Shown here: positions 43,991 through 54,010 of the stretch, one piece after another
How the letters are laid out: each line of letters opens with the position of its first letter
Position numbering within the stretch: position 1 is the stretch's first letter
Source of the DNA: JAFECT01 sp963838235
Lineage (GTDB): Bacteria > Pseudomonadota > Alphaproteobacteria > Caulobacterales > Caulobacteraceae
Direction: 5' to 3'
Assembly (NCBI GenBank): GCA_963838235.1
Contig: CAWIQJ010000005.1
Location: 186,001-250,000, forward strand
DNA length: 64,000 nt
The notes under the pieces: generated by a model
What the model was told of the DNA's origin: nothing
What the model saw: only the letters and a program-made list of their open reading frames with translations
Database searches by the model: none
Translations under genes and position numbers: made by a program

Positions 43991-45179
43991 TCAGAGGTCC
44001 AGGCCGTCGACCACCTCGTTCTTGCCCAGGGCCGGGCGCCGGGACGGCGGCGGATCAGGAACTGGGATTGCGCCAGCGCCTTCTGCGCGCCCGAGGCCTG
44101 ATCGGGCAGGGGCGTGGCGGAGCCGCCGCGTCCGAGGGTGGCGCGCCAGAAGGTCTCGCGCTCGCCGGTGGCTTCCAAGGGCGCGGCCAGGCGCACGGAC
44201 CGCCACGCCAGGGCCAGCTTCGGATCGTGGCCGCAAAGCCCCGCGATCAGCGTCGCCAGGAACAGGCGCGCGGTGACGAAGGCCGACGTCGGATTGCCGG
44301 GCAGGCCCAGCACCAGCCGCTCCGCCACGCGACCGAGCCACACCGGCCGGCCGGGCTTCATCGCAACCCCGGAGAAGACGAGTTCGAGGCCCGACGGTTC
44401 GAACATGGCGCGGGCGAAATCGCGCTCGCCCACCGAAGCGCCGCCGATGACCACCACGACGTCAGCGCGTTCGAGCGCCGTGTGTGCCGCCGGAACCATG
44501 GCGTCGAGATCGTCCTTCAGCCGTTCGCGGCCGAGCACGGTGGCGCCCACGCCTTGGCGAGGGCTGCGACGCCGACTGAAGCGCTGTCGGGAATGTGGTG
44601 CGGCGTCTTGCGCGCCTGCCCGGGCTCGGCCAGTTCGTCGCCGGTCGAGAGCACGATGAGCTGCGGCGGACGCCAGGTCTCGACGGTGGCGATGTCCGCC
44701 GCGGCGGCGGCCACCAGCGCCTGCGGGGTGAGGCGCGTTCCGGTCGGTAACAAAATCTCGCCGGCGCGAAAATCTTCACCGGCGAAACGGACGTAGCGCG
44801 GTCCGGACGGCGGCGTCTCGAACACCGCGTAGTCGCCGTCGCGGCGCGCAATCTCCTGGATCACCACCATGAGCGCCTTTTCGGGAACCGCCGCGCCGGT
44901 AAAGACGCGCGCGCATTCGCCCGGACCGATCGGCCCGAAGAACGGCCGCCCCGGCCGTGACTCGCCTGCGATGCGCAGGCGCGCGGGCAGGGTCGCGAGA
45001 TCTTCGTCGCGCACGGCCCAGCCGTCCATGGTGGAAACGACGTTCAAGGGAAAGTCGCTCTCGGCCTGTACGGGCCTGGCGAGCACGCGGCCCAGGGCGT
45101 CCGCAACCGGCGTGTGCTCGACGCCGAGCGATCGCGCCTCGGCGATCAGCAGCCTGAGCGCTTCGTCAAAACCGATCAT
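43991..45179 (-). CDS. moeA: Molybdopterin molybdenumtransferase MoeA, two frame breaks
   Basis: Inserts molybdate into adenylylated molybdopterin. The N-terminal part has NVVSTMDGWAVRDEDLATLP and ARVFTGAAVPEKALMVVIQE; the middle has VIGGASVGERDFARAM, MKPGRPVWLGR and LGLPGNPTSAFVTARLFLAT; the C-terminus ends ALGKNEVVDGLDL. These lie in three frames joined near 44550 and 44040. Total length across frames is about 395 residues, as expected. Its ATG overlaps the moaC stop. Confidence 0.85.
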
Positions 45180-45654
45180 GTTTGAGCCTCAAAATCGCCT
45201 GATCGGCCGCCGGTCTTCTTTAACAGGCGCACGCCTTCGATGCGCATGTCTTTGTCGACGGCTTTTAGCATGTCGTAGAGGGTCAGGCACGCAACGCTGA
45301 CCGCGGTGAGCGCCTCCATCTCCACGCCGGTCGGGCCGGTTGTGCGCACTTCGGCGCGCACGATGATTGCGGACGCGCCGTCGTCGATCGCGCAGACGAC
45401 CTCGACCTTCGACAGGACGAGCGGATGGCACAGGGGGATCAATCCGCCGTGCGTTTCGCCGCCATGACGCCGGCGAGTTCCGCCGTCGAAATCACCGCGC
45501 CCTTGGGCGTGCGGCCTTCACGCACCATCGCGAGGGTCTCCGGCGCACAGATGAGGCGGCCTTCGGCGACGGCGAGGCGCGCCGTGTCGGGCTTGTCCGA
45601 AACGTCGACCATGCGCGCGCGGCCCTGGTTGTCCAGATGGGAGAGCTTGCTCAT
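45176..45654 (-). CDS. moaC: Cyclic pyranopterin monophosphate synthase MoaC, one frame break
   Basis: Second enzyme of moco synthesis. The N-terminal frame ends with STAELAGVMAAKRTAD and the next frame continues LIPLCHPLVLSKVEVVCAID and GPTGVEMEALTAVSVACLTL, giving the continuous KxT-x-x-LIPLCHPL block of MoaC when one base is restored near 45440. Across frames it has about 158 residues, the normal size. It overlaps moaB and moeA at its two ends. Confidence 0.88.
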
Positions 45655-46187
45655 GCGCAGACCTCGCGCAGGCGCGGCACCAAACCCGCGAGCGAACAGG
45701 GGCGGTGACGGCTGTCGAGCTCTTCGGCGAGCACCAGGTCCCAGCCGTCCTTGCAGGCGCCGGGCGATCCCGGCAGGCAGAAGACGAAGGTGTCGCCAGC
45801 CTGGCCCGCGAAGGCGCGCGACTGCAGGGTGGCGACGCCCACCGTGGCGCGGCTCGCCTGGTGGAACAGCACGGAGAAGCCGTCCATCTCACGCGTCAAG
45901 AGCGGCTTCACCGCTTCGGGCGTCACGTCGCGCGGCGCGAAGCCGGTGCCGCCGGTGGTGATCACCACCTCGACCTCGGGGTCGTTGATATAGAGATGAA
46001 GCTGCGCGCGGATCGCTGTGACCTCGTCGGTCACGATAGTCTTGTGCGCGAGCGTGTGGCCCGCGCCCTGGATGCGTGCGGCGAGCAGGGCGCCGGAGCG
46101 GTCGGTCTCCTCGTCGCGCGTGTCGGAGATGGTCAGGACCGCAATCTTCAGCGGATGAAAGGTCAGGGTCTGGTCGATGCCGGCCAT
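45651..46187 (-). CDS. moaB: Molybdenum cofactor biosynthesis protein MoaB
   Basis: A 178-residue MoaB/MogA-type adenylyltransferase domain. Motifs are IAVLTISDTRDEETDRSGAL, VEVVITTGGTGFAPRDVTPE and FCLPGSPGACKDGWDLVLAE. The last is the variant typical of MoaB in proteobacteria. It starts directly next to the moaE stop and its own stop overlaps the moaC ATG. Confidence 0.9.
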   Translation of the reverse strand: MAGIDQTLTFHPLKIAVLTISDTRDEETDRSGALLAARIQGAGHTLAHKTIVTDEVTAIRAQLHLYINDPEVEVVITTGGTGFAPRDVTPEAVKPLLTREMDGFSVLFHQASRATVGVATLQSRAFAGQAGDTFVFCLPGSPGACKDGWDLVLAEELDSRHRPCSLAGLVPRLREVCA

Positions 46188-46649
46188 TCAGTCGCTCCAG
46201 CGCGCGGCGTCGGCGCGGTCCGTCTCCGAAGGTTCGATCCACTGCGAGCCCGCTGCGGAGTCTTCGCGCTTCCAGAACGCGGCTTCGGTCTTCAGCTTGT
46301 CCATCAGGAAATCGCAGGCCTCGAAGGCTTCGCGCCGGTGCGGGGCGGCCACGGCGGCGAAGACGATGGGCTCGCCCGGCGCGATGTCGCCGCAGCGGTG
46401 CACCACCAGAACGTCGCTGACCTGGAAGCGGCGGGCGGTCTCTTCCCCGACCCGGGTGATCGAGGCCTCGGTCATGCCGGGATACCAGTCGAGGTGAAGC
46501 CGGTCGAGCGGGCGTCCGTCGCGGTTCTCGCCGCGCATGACCCCGGTGAAGGAGACCACCGCGCCGTCATGGTCGCGGCCGCCGAGGAACTGCGTCAAGG
46601 CGTGCGCAGGATCGAACGCCTGGTCGGCGAGACGGGTGACGACCGCCAT
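46188..46649 (-). CDS. moaE: Molybdopterin synthase catalytic subunit MoaE
   Basis: About 153 residues. Conserved blocks include GAVVSFTGVMRGENRDGRPL, LHLDWYPGMTEASI, VVHRCGDIAPGEPIVFAAVA and FLMDKLKTEAAFWKRE, the last carrying the catalytic lysine region. ATG 46649 is preferred since the upstream in-frame extension overlaps moaD. It forms molybdopterin synthase with MoaD. Confidence 0.9.
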   Translation of the reverse strand: MAVVTRLADQAFDPAHALTQFLGGRDHDGAVVSFTGVMRGENRDGRPLDRLHLDWYPGMTEASITRVGEETARRFQVSDVLVVHRCGDIAPGEPIVFAAVAAPHRREAFEACDFLMDKLKTEAAFWKREDSAAGSQWIEPSETDRADAARWSD

Positions 46650-46650
46650 C

Positions 46651-46899
46651 TCAGCCTCCCGAAAAGACCGAGAAGAACGCAACTTCCTGACCGGGCGCCA
46701 CCCGCGCCGCATCGTCGACGATCACGCGGTCGACTGAGGCGCGCACATCGGGTCGCTCGAGTGCGTCGCGCGCGGCGTCATCGGCGTCGCAGAGACGTTG
46801 GCGCAGGTCGCCGACGCTGAGGCCCGCGGACGGAATCTCCACCTCGCGCGAACGCCCGAGCCGCTCCGCCGTGCGGCCGAAGAACAGGACCTGGCTCAT
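46651..46899 (-). CDS. moaD: Molybdopterin synthase sulfur carrier subunit MoaD
   Basis: An 82-residue ubiquitin-like protein ending in the required Gly-Gly (EVAFFSVFSGG). The N-terminus MSQVLFFGRTAERLGRSREV is typical. The C-terminal thiocarboxylate supplies sulfur to MoaE. First gene of the operon moaD-moaE-moaB-moaC-moeA-moaA. Confidence 0.9.
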   Translation of the reverse strand: MSQVLFFGRTAERLGRSREVEIPSAGLSVGDLRQRLCDADDAARDALERPDVRASVDRVIVDDAARVAPGQEVAFFSVFSGG

Positions 46900-46912
46900 G
46901 GTTGCGACCCTA

Positions 46913-46961
46913 GAGCGGGTTGAGGAAAAGTGTGAAGCGGTTTTCCGCCCGCAACCCGCTC
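46913..46961. repeat. Palindromic repeat upstream of moaD
   Basis: A 10-bp perfect inverted pair GAGCGGGTTG / CAACCCGCTC (46913-46922 and 46952-46961) with inner GGAAAA / TTTTCC arms around GTGTGAAGCG. This form, with AAAGTGTGAAGCGGTTTT in the centre, recurs in alphaproteobacterial intergenic regions. It separates the GST stop from the moaD start. Confidence 0.6.
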
Positions 46962-46972
46962 CAAACATTCGG

Positions 46973-47606
46973 TCAGGGTTTAGGCCAGGGCTCCAGGCCT
47001 TCGGCCAGGTGGACGTCGATCCAGGACCGGCGGGCCGCGGTCTTTTCGATGTAGGCGGCGATATGGGGCCAGCGGGTGGCGGGCTTGGGCATGTTGCGCG
47101 ACCAGCGGCACAGCATGGTCAGGTGCATGTCGAGCACGCCGAAGCCGCCGGCCATGTAGCCGCCGCCGGCCAGGCGCCCGTCGATCCGGTCCCAGGCGGC
47201 CTCGAGCCCCTGGCGCGCATTGTCCTTGATCGCCGCCTCCAGCTCGGGCGGGCCGCCGTCGGCGGGATAGAACCAGCGCCGGAACAGCGGCTGCACGGTG
47301 TTGGCGAGGAAGAACATGCCCTGCAGGAAGCCCGGCCGGTCGGACGTGCCGGGTTTCGGCGCCAGCCCCGCGTTGGGATAGCGCTCGGACAGCAGGATGA
47401 GCAGGGCCGCGGCCTCGCCGCAGGCCTGGCCGTCGACGATCAGGGTCGGCACCACGCCCAAGGGATTGAGCGCCAGATAGGCCGAGAGTCTTCTGCTGGC
47501 CGGCGTCGAGATCGACCAGCTTCAGCTCGAAGCGCACGCCGAGTTCGATCAGCGCCTGGTGCACCACCAGGCTCGCCGCGCCGGGCGAATAGTACAGGGT
47601 GTACAT
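46973..47606 (-). CDS. Glutathione S-transferase family protein, one frame break
   Basis: The N-terminal thioredoxin-like domain starts MYTLYYSPGAASLVVHQALI and continues after a break near 47485 with LGVVPTLIVDGQACGEAAALLILLSERYP. The helical C-domain includes GYMAGGFGVLDMHLTMLCRW. Length across frames is about 210 residues. The second half is intact in one frame. A detoxification role is inferred from the family only. Confidence 0.8.
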
Positions 47607-47769
47607 GCGGCTCCCCTTGGCTGTCCGGCCTCTGATTCCTCCGGCGACGGCGTTTGTCCAGCGATTCCCCGGCCGGTTGTGTCGATCGCGTCCCGAACAA
47701 CGCCGTTACGGTTCAGCTTGACGGGATCGGAGGGCTCCCGGACAGTCGGCCGCGCTGGAGGCCGACCCC

Positions 47770-49472
47770 TTGATTTCATTGGGACGAATCCTGAAAGCCG
47801 TGCTGGTCGCCCTGGTTCTGGCGGCCTCGGCCTATGCGGTCGCCAAGCTCAATCTGTTCGGCCTCGAAGCGCGCGTCGGACCGGCTGGCCGACCGCGTCT
47901 ACCAGCGCATCACCGCCGCCGACTACGGCGCGCGACCGCAAGGGCCAGAGCGCGCATCAGCGTCGTCTATCTCGACGAGACCTCGATGGAGGCGATGAAG
48001 GGCTACGGCTGGAACGCGCTTCCCGCCGACCTACGACCAGCAGTGGACCATGTTCGACGATCTGATGAGCGTCGGCGGGGCGCCGCCGGCGGCCATGTTC
48101 GTCGATTTCGTCTACAGCGGCGAGGGCGGCGCCGACGAAGGGCTTCGACACCTTCCTGAAGGGCATGGCCGCGGCGACCCAGGCCGAGGCCTGGTCGGAC
48201 AAGCCGGGTGCCTGGACGATCCGCTGATCAAGATCGCCTGCATCGAGGCGGCGGGCGGAACGCCGATCGATGCTTCGCCAAGCCGTCGCCGGCGGATCTC
48301 GACTCTTCACCGACGTGCAGCGCGCGCTCGACGGGGTCGCGGTGCTGGCGCCGGCGATGGTGGGGCAGCAGGCCTATCCGATGATCACCGACTATGACTT
48401 CGATGCGGCCACGGCGCGCGCGGCTGGGCGTGCACGGCTTCGACGTCTCGCCGGCGATGGCCATGTACGCCGCCTGGTGCCTGCGCCGGGCGGACGGATG
48501 CGGCGTCGCGCGATTCCGGCGGCTGAGCGCGCGCGCCGAGGCGGCACTTGGCGGGACAGGCCGTTTCCGCCCGCTCGGACGCTCAGCCGAGCGCGTTCAA
48601 CGCGCCGCTGGACGTGGTGTGGGGCTCGCGGCCCGACCCGGCCTATCTGGCGATGACCGCGGCGGTGACCGGCCGGCGCGCCGCCCTGCCGCGGCGTCGG
48701 CGGCGGCTGGTCGCAGCGGCTGGGCGAGCAGATGGCCGGGTCTGCGCGGCCCGGGCACGGGCGCCGAGCAGGAGTGTCCCTACGCGCTGACGCCTGGGCT
48801 ATGACCGGCTGGTCGCTGGCGCTAGGCCTGCAGCAGGGCGACCTGCGCGCCTGCTGGCGGGCAAGCTGGTGATGGTGGGCGGCCAGTTCCGCGCGTCCAA
48901 CGACTGGGTGGAAGTCCCCGTGCACGGCCAGGCGCCCGGCGTGCACTATCACGCCATGGCGCTCGACAATCTGGTGGAGGACGGCGCCGAACTATCGGCG
49001 CAACGCCAACATGGTGCTCGACTCCGATCTTCTGAAGAGCCTGCTGATCGCCGCGCTGGCTTTCTGCGGCGTGATGGGCGGTGATGGCGCGCAACAGCCT
49101 GCTGGACCACGCCGTCGCCACGCGCATCCGAGCCGCGGCTGCGCACCGCGTCTATGCGCCGCTCTACCTGGCTGCTCTTCGGCTCCTCGATCGGGCGGTG
49201 GTCGCGCTGGCGACCTGGCTCGGGCGTCGCCTTCGCCCACCGCTCGCCGATCAACTGGATCGGCATCTGCGGTCTGCGCCCTCGGCTTTCTGTTCTACGC
49301 CACCCGCCAGACCCTGCCGGCCGACATTCTCGGGTCGATCGAGCACATCTGCCGCTGGGTCCGCCGGATGCATGGCGGCGGGCCAGCGTTCGCGCGCTTC
49401 CTGAAGTTCGAGGAAGACCGGCTGGTTGCACCCAAACCGCCGCTCACGGCCTCATTCATCCGTGTCGAGTGA
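47770..49472 (+). pseudogene. CHASE2-domain membrane protein, many frame breaks
   Basis: Blocks of a CHASE2 extracytoplasmic sensor remain in order across frames: an N-terminal helix (ILKAVLVALVLAASAYAVAK), RISVVYLDETSMEAMKGYGW, FPPTYDQQWTMFDDLMSVGG, AMFVDFVYSGEGG, then LLAGKLVMVGGQFRASNDW and VHYHAMALDNLVEDGA. Helices such as LLKSLLIAALAFCGVM follow. No cyclase, kinase or GGDEF domain follows. At least ten frame changes occur in 1.7 kb. Some are one-base additions (GGG for GG near 48142; an extra C near 48019). Read error is more likely than decay. Confidence 0.6.
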
Positions 49473-49531
49473 GACCGAACCGCGCACCGCCGTCCAGCCA
49501 ACGACCCGCAACTCCAAGGAGGCGCCTGCCC

Positions 49532-49912
49532 ATGTCCAAAGCTAGTCTCATCGCTCCTCGCCCTGGTGCTCGATTCTCGAGCGCTGCGCCTGCGCCGGCG
49601 GCCTCGGCACGGGTGACCAAGTTCCTGCGGCCCACTGTCCACACCTTCGACGCCAACGGCCAGCCGGCCGGCACGCTCGAACGCCGTCCGACGTGAAGGT
49701 GCCGGCCGCCATCGTGGCGCATGGGCATGGGCGAGCAGCATCGGCATCAAGATGACGGCAAGATCGTCTTCTGCGCGGCCTCGACGTGGAGACCGAGGGG
49801 CGTGCAACGCCAAGTGCGACGCCGGTGCAGACCGCCTCGCGCGGCAGCGGCACCGCCTATGCGGCCACCAACATGGGCCTGGGCGGCGCGGCCGACTGCG
49901 AGCGGGCACTGA
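49532..49912 (+). pseudogene. Small secreted protein, frameshifted
   Basis: An ATG with a strong AAGGAGG site. Reading across frames gives a short hydrophobic start, then ASARVTKFLRPTVHTFDANG, VKVPAAIVA and GTAYAATNMGLGGAA, ending in a TGA just before the M48 gene. Family not recognised; perhaps 120 residues in the intact form. It belongs with the CHASE2 and M48 genes, all on one strand with short gaps. Confidence 0.4.
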
Positions 49913-49915
49913 GAC

Positions 49916-51564
49916 ATGCGCAGGCTCTCGCGTCGAAGCGTCTTTCTGGCCGCCGCCGCGCTGGCGGCGCTGTCCGCGGGCGGTCCCGCGCTTTGCCGGC
50001 CTGGGCGGCGACGCCTTCACCGTGTCGGGCAAGCGCGGCCCTTCCTCAAGCAGGTGGCCGAGCGCGATTTCGGCGTGGGCAGGGGCGGGGCGATCGGGGT
50101 CGCTGGGTCTCGCCGACGCCATGAACCAGGGCCATTACCAGGCCGCGCGCCTGCGCATGCCGCAGACCGAGGCGAAGGTCGCGCCGCTGCTCGCCAAGCT
50201 CGACGCCGGCTGGCCTTACGCCAAGGGCGCGCCGCTGCAGGTGCAGGATCCTGGGCGTCGACTACTACAACGCCTATTCGCTGCCGGACGGCTCGATCGT
50301 GGTCGCCTTCGGCCTGCTCGACCAGGCGCAGTCGGACGACGAGGTGGCCTTCGTGCTGGCGCACGAACTCGGCCACGTGCGGCTCGGCCATTTCGCCAAG
50401 GGCGCGCGCGAGGTGCGGCAGGCGCAGCTGACCAGCCGTCTCGGCGAACTCTATGTGATCGGTTCGGCCGCTCAGGCCGGCGCGAGCAGCCTGCGCGGCG
50501 GCGGCAACGGCGCCGACGCGTTCAACGCGACCGCGGCGGAGCGGGCCAGCGCCACTAACGACTTTTTGCACTTCATCAACACCAGCCAGCCGTCGCACTC
50601 GCGCGCCGAAGAGGATGAGGCGGACGCGGTGGGCTATGACCTGGCCACGCTCGCCGGCTATTCCGCCGACACGGCCTCGGCCAAGGTGTTCGACACCATC
50701 CAGGCCGACGCGGTGAAGCAACAGGCGGAGACCCAGGACCTGCAGTCGCAGTTCAACAAGGATCTGAGCTCGGCGGTGAATCCCTCGACCGTGCAGTCGC
50801 TGATGAGCGGCGGCTCGCGCGCCGACATGGCGGGAAATCTGCTCAAGGCCGCGGGCGGTCTCGCCCAGGACATGGGCCGCGGCCGCGGCGACGACGGGAC
50901 CAAGCACCGACCGCCGGAAGAACGCAAAAAGGGCATCGCACAATATTCCACTGACGCCTATCCGCAGGGCGCGCCGCTGCGCGACGAGCAGACCGAATGG
51001 CTCAAGTCCGTGCGCGGCGGCCCGGAGTATGCTCAGGCGAAGGTGACGGTGACCGCGATCTATCAGGCGATGAAGGCGCGCGCGGCGGGCGACTACCCGG
51101 GCGCCACGGCGGCGATCGCGCGCGCTCGGAAGACGAGTTTCGGAACCGAGCCGGTGGTGGTCAACGAGGACGCGCGGCTGCGCGACGACATGGGCGACGG
51201 CACAGCCTCCGACCGCCTGTTCCGCAAAGCGCACGAGAGCCCGGACCAGAGCGTGCAGGGCTACATCGACCATGTGCGCATGCTGTGGCGGCGCAACGAG
51301 AACCAGCCGGCGGACGACATCATCCGCGCCGGCGTGCGCCGCTTCGACAACGACGAAAAGCCGTTCATGTCGCTGCAGATCGCGGTGGCGAAACAGGCCG
51401 GTCGCGATAGCGACGTGGACGATCTGTTGCGCCGCTGCGCCGACTATCACGACGACGCGCTGCTGCACGACTGCAACCTCGCCGCGGGCCGCAGCGCCGA
51501 CCAGAAGGCGGACGCGCCGCACCTGCCGTCAATCCCCTTCAGCATCCCGGGTTTGCCGCACTAG
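49916..51564 (+). CDS. M48 family metalloprotease, frame breaks in the first 350 bp
   Basis: A secreted or periplasmic zinc protease. The signal region MRRLSRRSVFLAAAALAALS is followed, across several frame changes up to about 50250, by a continuous frame to the stop. The zinc motif HExxH lies in FVLAHELGHVRLGHFAKGAR and the third ligand in HSRAEEDEADAVGYDLATLA. The C-terminal ~250 residues are tetratricopeptide-like, as in BepA-type quality-control proteases. It ends beside repeat element C. Confidence 0.82.
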
Positions 51565-51589
51565 GGACTGAGACTTGGGGCGTTCGGAA

Positions 51590-51815
51590 GTGCCGTTCCC
51601 TCACCCGAAGGGGGAGGGTGGCGCGCAGCGCTGGGTGGGGGACCAAGCGCAACGGGAGCGGCTGCATCGCGCTCATATCCTACGCGCCGTAAGACTTCCT
51701 GCCTTAGAGGGCGTGGTGGAGTCACGCTGCGTTTTATGTCGCGCTTGTTACCCCACCCCGCTCGCTTTGCGAGACGACCCTCCCCTGTCAGGGGAGGGTG
51801 CAAGAACAAGCGACC
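51590..51815. repeat. Palindromic intergenic element C
   Basis: Fills the gap between the convergent M48 and LuxR genes. The strongest part is a 10-bp-stem hairpin with a GTC loop at 51777-51799 (ACCCTCCCCT / AGGGGAGGGT). The left part contains complementary GGGGGAGGGTGG-type sequence and the middle a CACCCCGCTCGCTTTGCGAG hairpin. It is related in style to elements A and B. Confidence 0.6.
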
Positions 51816-51825
51816 CGTCCATACC

Positions 51826-52440
51826 CTAGGAAACGAACGCCAGCAGCTTGGCGAAGAGCTGTTCTTTCGAGTGCACGCCGAGCTTGGCGTAGGCGCGCTT
51901 GATGTGGGTGCGCACGGTGAGCAGGGCTGCGCCCAGGTCGTCGGCGACGTCGGTGGCGCTCCAGCCCTGCATCAGGCGGCGCACGATCAACTGCTCGGCG
52001 TTGGTCAGGCCGAAGGCGCCGGTGAGGTCGGGCAGGATGATCTCGCGCCGCTCGCGCCGCATGGAGGCGCCGAAGCGCATCATCGCGCCGTCGAGGGCGC
52101 GCACGCTGACGATCAGCCGGCGGTCGGGCTCCGCATGGTCGAACAGGTCCGCGGCCGCGGACCCGGCTGCAGCGCGGTCGAGCAGGGCCGACAGTTGGCT
52201 CTGGTGGGCGCGGCTCGAGCCGGCGAGATAGCCGTCGCGCAGCGTCACCGGCCCGTCGGGCGGGAGCGTCTCGGGGACGGCGCGCGAGGACCAGAGCACC
52301 GCCAGATCGCGCGACATGACCACGACAGCCATTCCGTGCGCATCAAGCCATCGGCCGCCCCAGTCCGCAGCCCCCTGCGGCTCGAGAGAATCGTCCGTAA
52401 TCAAACCAATAACTCTCAGAATCTCTTCAAGCGCGACCAT
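51826..52440 (-). CDS. LuxR-type HTH transcriptional regulator
   Basis: 204 residues. The C-terminal LuxR helix-turn-helix reads LTNAEQLIVRRLMQGWSATDVADDLGAALLTVRTHIKRAYAKLGV with the usual KEQLFAKL end. The N-terminal ~130 residues resemble a PAS/sensor-like domain with no catalytic motif. It lies beside tad genes, so control of piliation is possible but not shown. The gap 52441-52669 after it contains no gene. Confidence 0.8.
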   Translation of the reverse strand: MVALEEILRVIGLITDDSLEPQGAADWGGRWLDAHGMAVVVMSRDLAVLWSSRAVPETLPPDGPVTLRDGYLAGSSRAHQSQLSALLDRAAAGSAAADLFDHAEPDRRLIVSVRALDGAMMRFGASMRRERREIILPDLTGAFGLTNAEQLIVRRLMQGWSATDVADDLGAALLTVRTHIKRAYAKLGVHSKEQLFAKLLAFVS

Positions 52441-52669
52441 ATAGACCCGCGTTGCGCCAAATCAACGCGAGGTTTCTGAAACAGCAATATCGGAGTACCC
52501 AATTCGTGCATTTCAGCAGGGACAGCACTAGTTAATGACTGATATTCAATACGTTAGATGGGGCGCCCGGCATTTCTGCGGCCGATTGAAGCAAGAACGC
52601 CGCCCCCGGTTTCCCGGAGGCGGCGCCAGGGCCTGGGCGGACCAGGCAAAGCGTCAGGACCTGAGCCCG

Positions 52670-54010
52670 TCAGGTGGTGTTGTCGGGCAGCAGGCGCGGC
52701 GCCCCGAACGAGGAGCCGATGCTCTTGAAGATCGAGACCAGCTCCGAGGCCGACTGGGCGGATGAGTTGCACCCGCCGGTGCCGCCGGAGTTGTCCGAGT
52801 AGAAGAACTGGGCGTTCGAGGCCATCTGCTGCAGGGCCGAACACGCCGCGATGTGCGTCGTATCGGTCGAGCAGCTTCCGGTCGACGAGGTCGAGGAGCC
52901 GTAGGCCACGGTATAGACCCAGGTCCCCGCCGTCGCCGCCGCTTGCGCCGCAGTGATGCCTTCGTGGCACTGGTTGGTCGCCTTGCCGGTCGGCATATTG
53001 GCCGAGGTCGCGTTGGCGTCGCCGTCGCTGAGCAGGATGATCACCTTCTGCACGCCGGAGCGGCCGGTGGTGGTCAGGTTCGACTGCGCCGTGGTCATGG
53101 CGTCGGCATAGTAGGTGCCGTAGCCGCCGACCGCGCTGAGGCCCGAATTACAGCCCGTGCCGCCGCCGCCCACCGCGCGTACGAGGTTGGAGGTCGTGCT
53201 CAGCGAGGTCGAGGAGTCCGAGGCCTTGAAGCTGTTGCCCAGGGCCAGGAGCGTGTAGTCGGGCGAGCTCTTGTAGGAAGCGATGGTCGGCGAGTTTGAG
53301 CTGCAGTCATAGTCCTTCGCCGCCTGCGTCGCATTGGTCACGCCCGGGAAGGTCATGATCCCGACCTGATCCCCCGACGGGCCCAGCGCGCTCATCAGCT
53401 GCTGGGCGCCGGCTTCCGCACATTGAATGCGGGTTGCGCCAGCGACTGAGCAGTTTGGGTCCGCCGTGTTCATCGAGGCGGTGGTGTCGAGCACCAGTTC
53501 GATGTCGAGCGACTTGGGCGGACCGCCGGTGACGCCCGCCGTGGAGGTGGCGGTGATCGTCATGTTACTGACGCCCAGGATCTGGGCGAACCACATCGGC
53601 ACCACGGCCTGTTGCTTGACCACGATGGCGTTGGCGTTGTCCGAACCGGTGCAGGACACGCCGGTCGAGGCCAGGCACTTCAGCGACGGATAGCCGCTGA
53701 GCATGGTTGCGGTGACGCCGCCGCCGATGGCGTTCTTACCGCCGGCGATCGCGCTATAGCTGTTGGCGACAGTGACGGCGGAGCCGCCGGTGGTGCAGCA
53801 GTTAATGTCGTGCGCGCCCGCGAGGGCCGCCGAGTCAGTCGCCGCCTGAAGCTGCCGTTGCACGTACATCACGTGACCGACGTCGATAACGAAGCCGACC
53901 ATGCCGACAATTGCCGTCATCAGGAGGGCGACGATGATCGCGGTGGCGCCGCGCTCGGAAGCGCGGAACCGGCTGAGCTTGTGGCGAGCGAAGAGAGGGT
54001 GCGGTCTCAT
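52670..54010 (-). CDS. TadG-like protein with von Willebrand factor A domain
   Basis: 446 residues. The N-terminal pilin-like hydrophobic segment (ERGATAIIVALLMTAIVGMVG) is followed by a Tad (TadG) region with QRQLQAATDSAALAGAHDI. A vWA domain starts near residue 170 with the MIDAS-like DIELVLDTTASMNTADPNC and later VIILLSDGDANATSAN. The MIDAS is DTTAS, not DxSxS. TadG proteins are minor pseudopilins of the Flp pilus secretion system. Its start overlaps the TadE-like stop (ATGA). Confidence 0.85.
   Translation of the reverse strand: MRPHPLFARHKLSRFRASERGATAIIVALLMTAIVGMVGFVIDVGHVMYVQRQLQAATDSAALAGAHDINCCTTGGSAVTVANSYSAIAGGKNAIGGGVTATMLSGYPSLKCLASTGVSCTGSDNANAIVVKQQAVVPMWFAQILGVSNMTITATSTAGVTGGPPKSLDIELVLDTTASMNTADPNCSVAGATRIQCAEAGAQQLMSALGPSGDQVGIMTFPGVTNATQAAKDYDCSSNSPTIASYKSSPDYTLLALGNSFKASDSSTSLSTTSNLVRAVGGGGTGCNSGLSAVGGYGTYYADAMTTAQSNLTTTGRSGVQKVIILLSDGDANATSANMPTGKATNQCHEGITAAQAAATAGTWVYTVAYGSSTSSTGSCSTDTTHIAACSALQQMASNAQFFYSDNSGGTGGCNSSAQSASELVSIFKSIGSSFGAPRLLPDNTT

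Noticed and set aside
47770..49472. Treating the CHASE2 fragments as several small novel genes
   Set aside because: The fragments give one ordered CHASE2-like protein when frames are joined, so separate genes are not supported.
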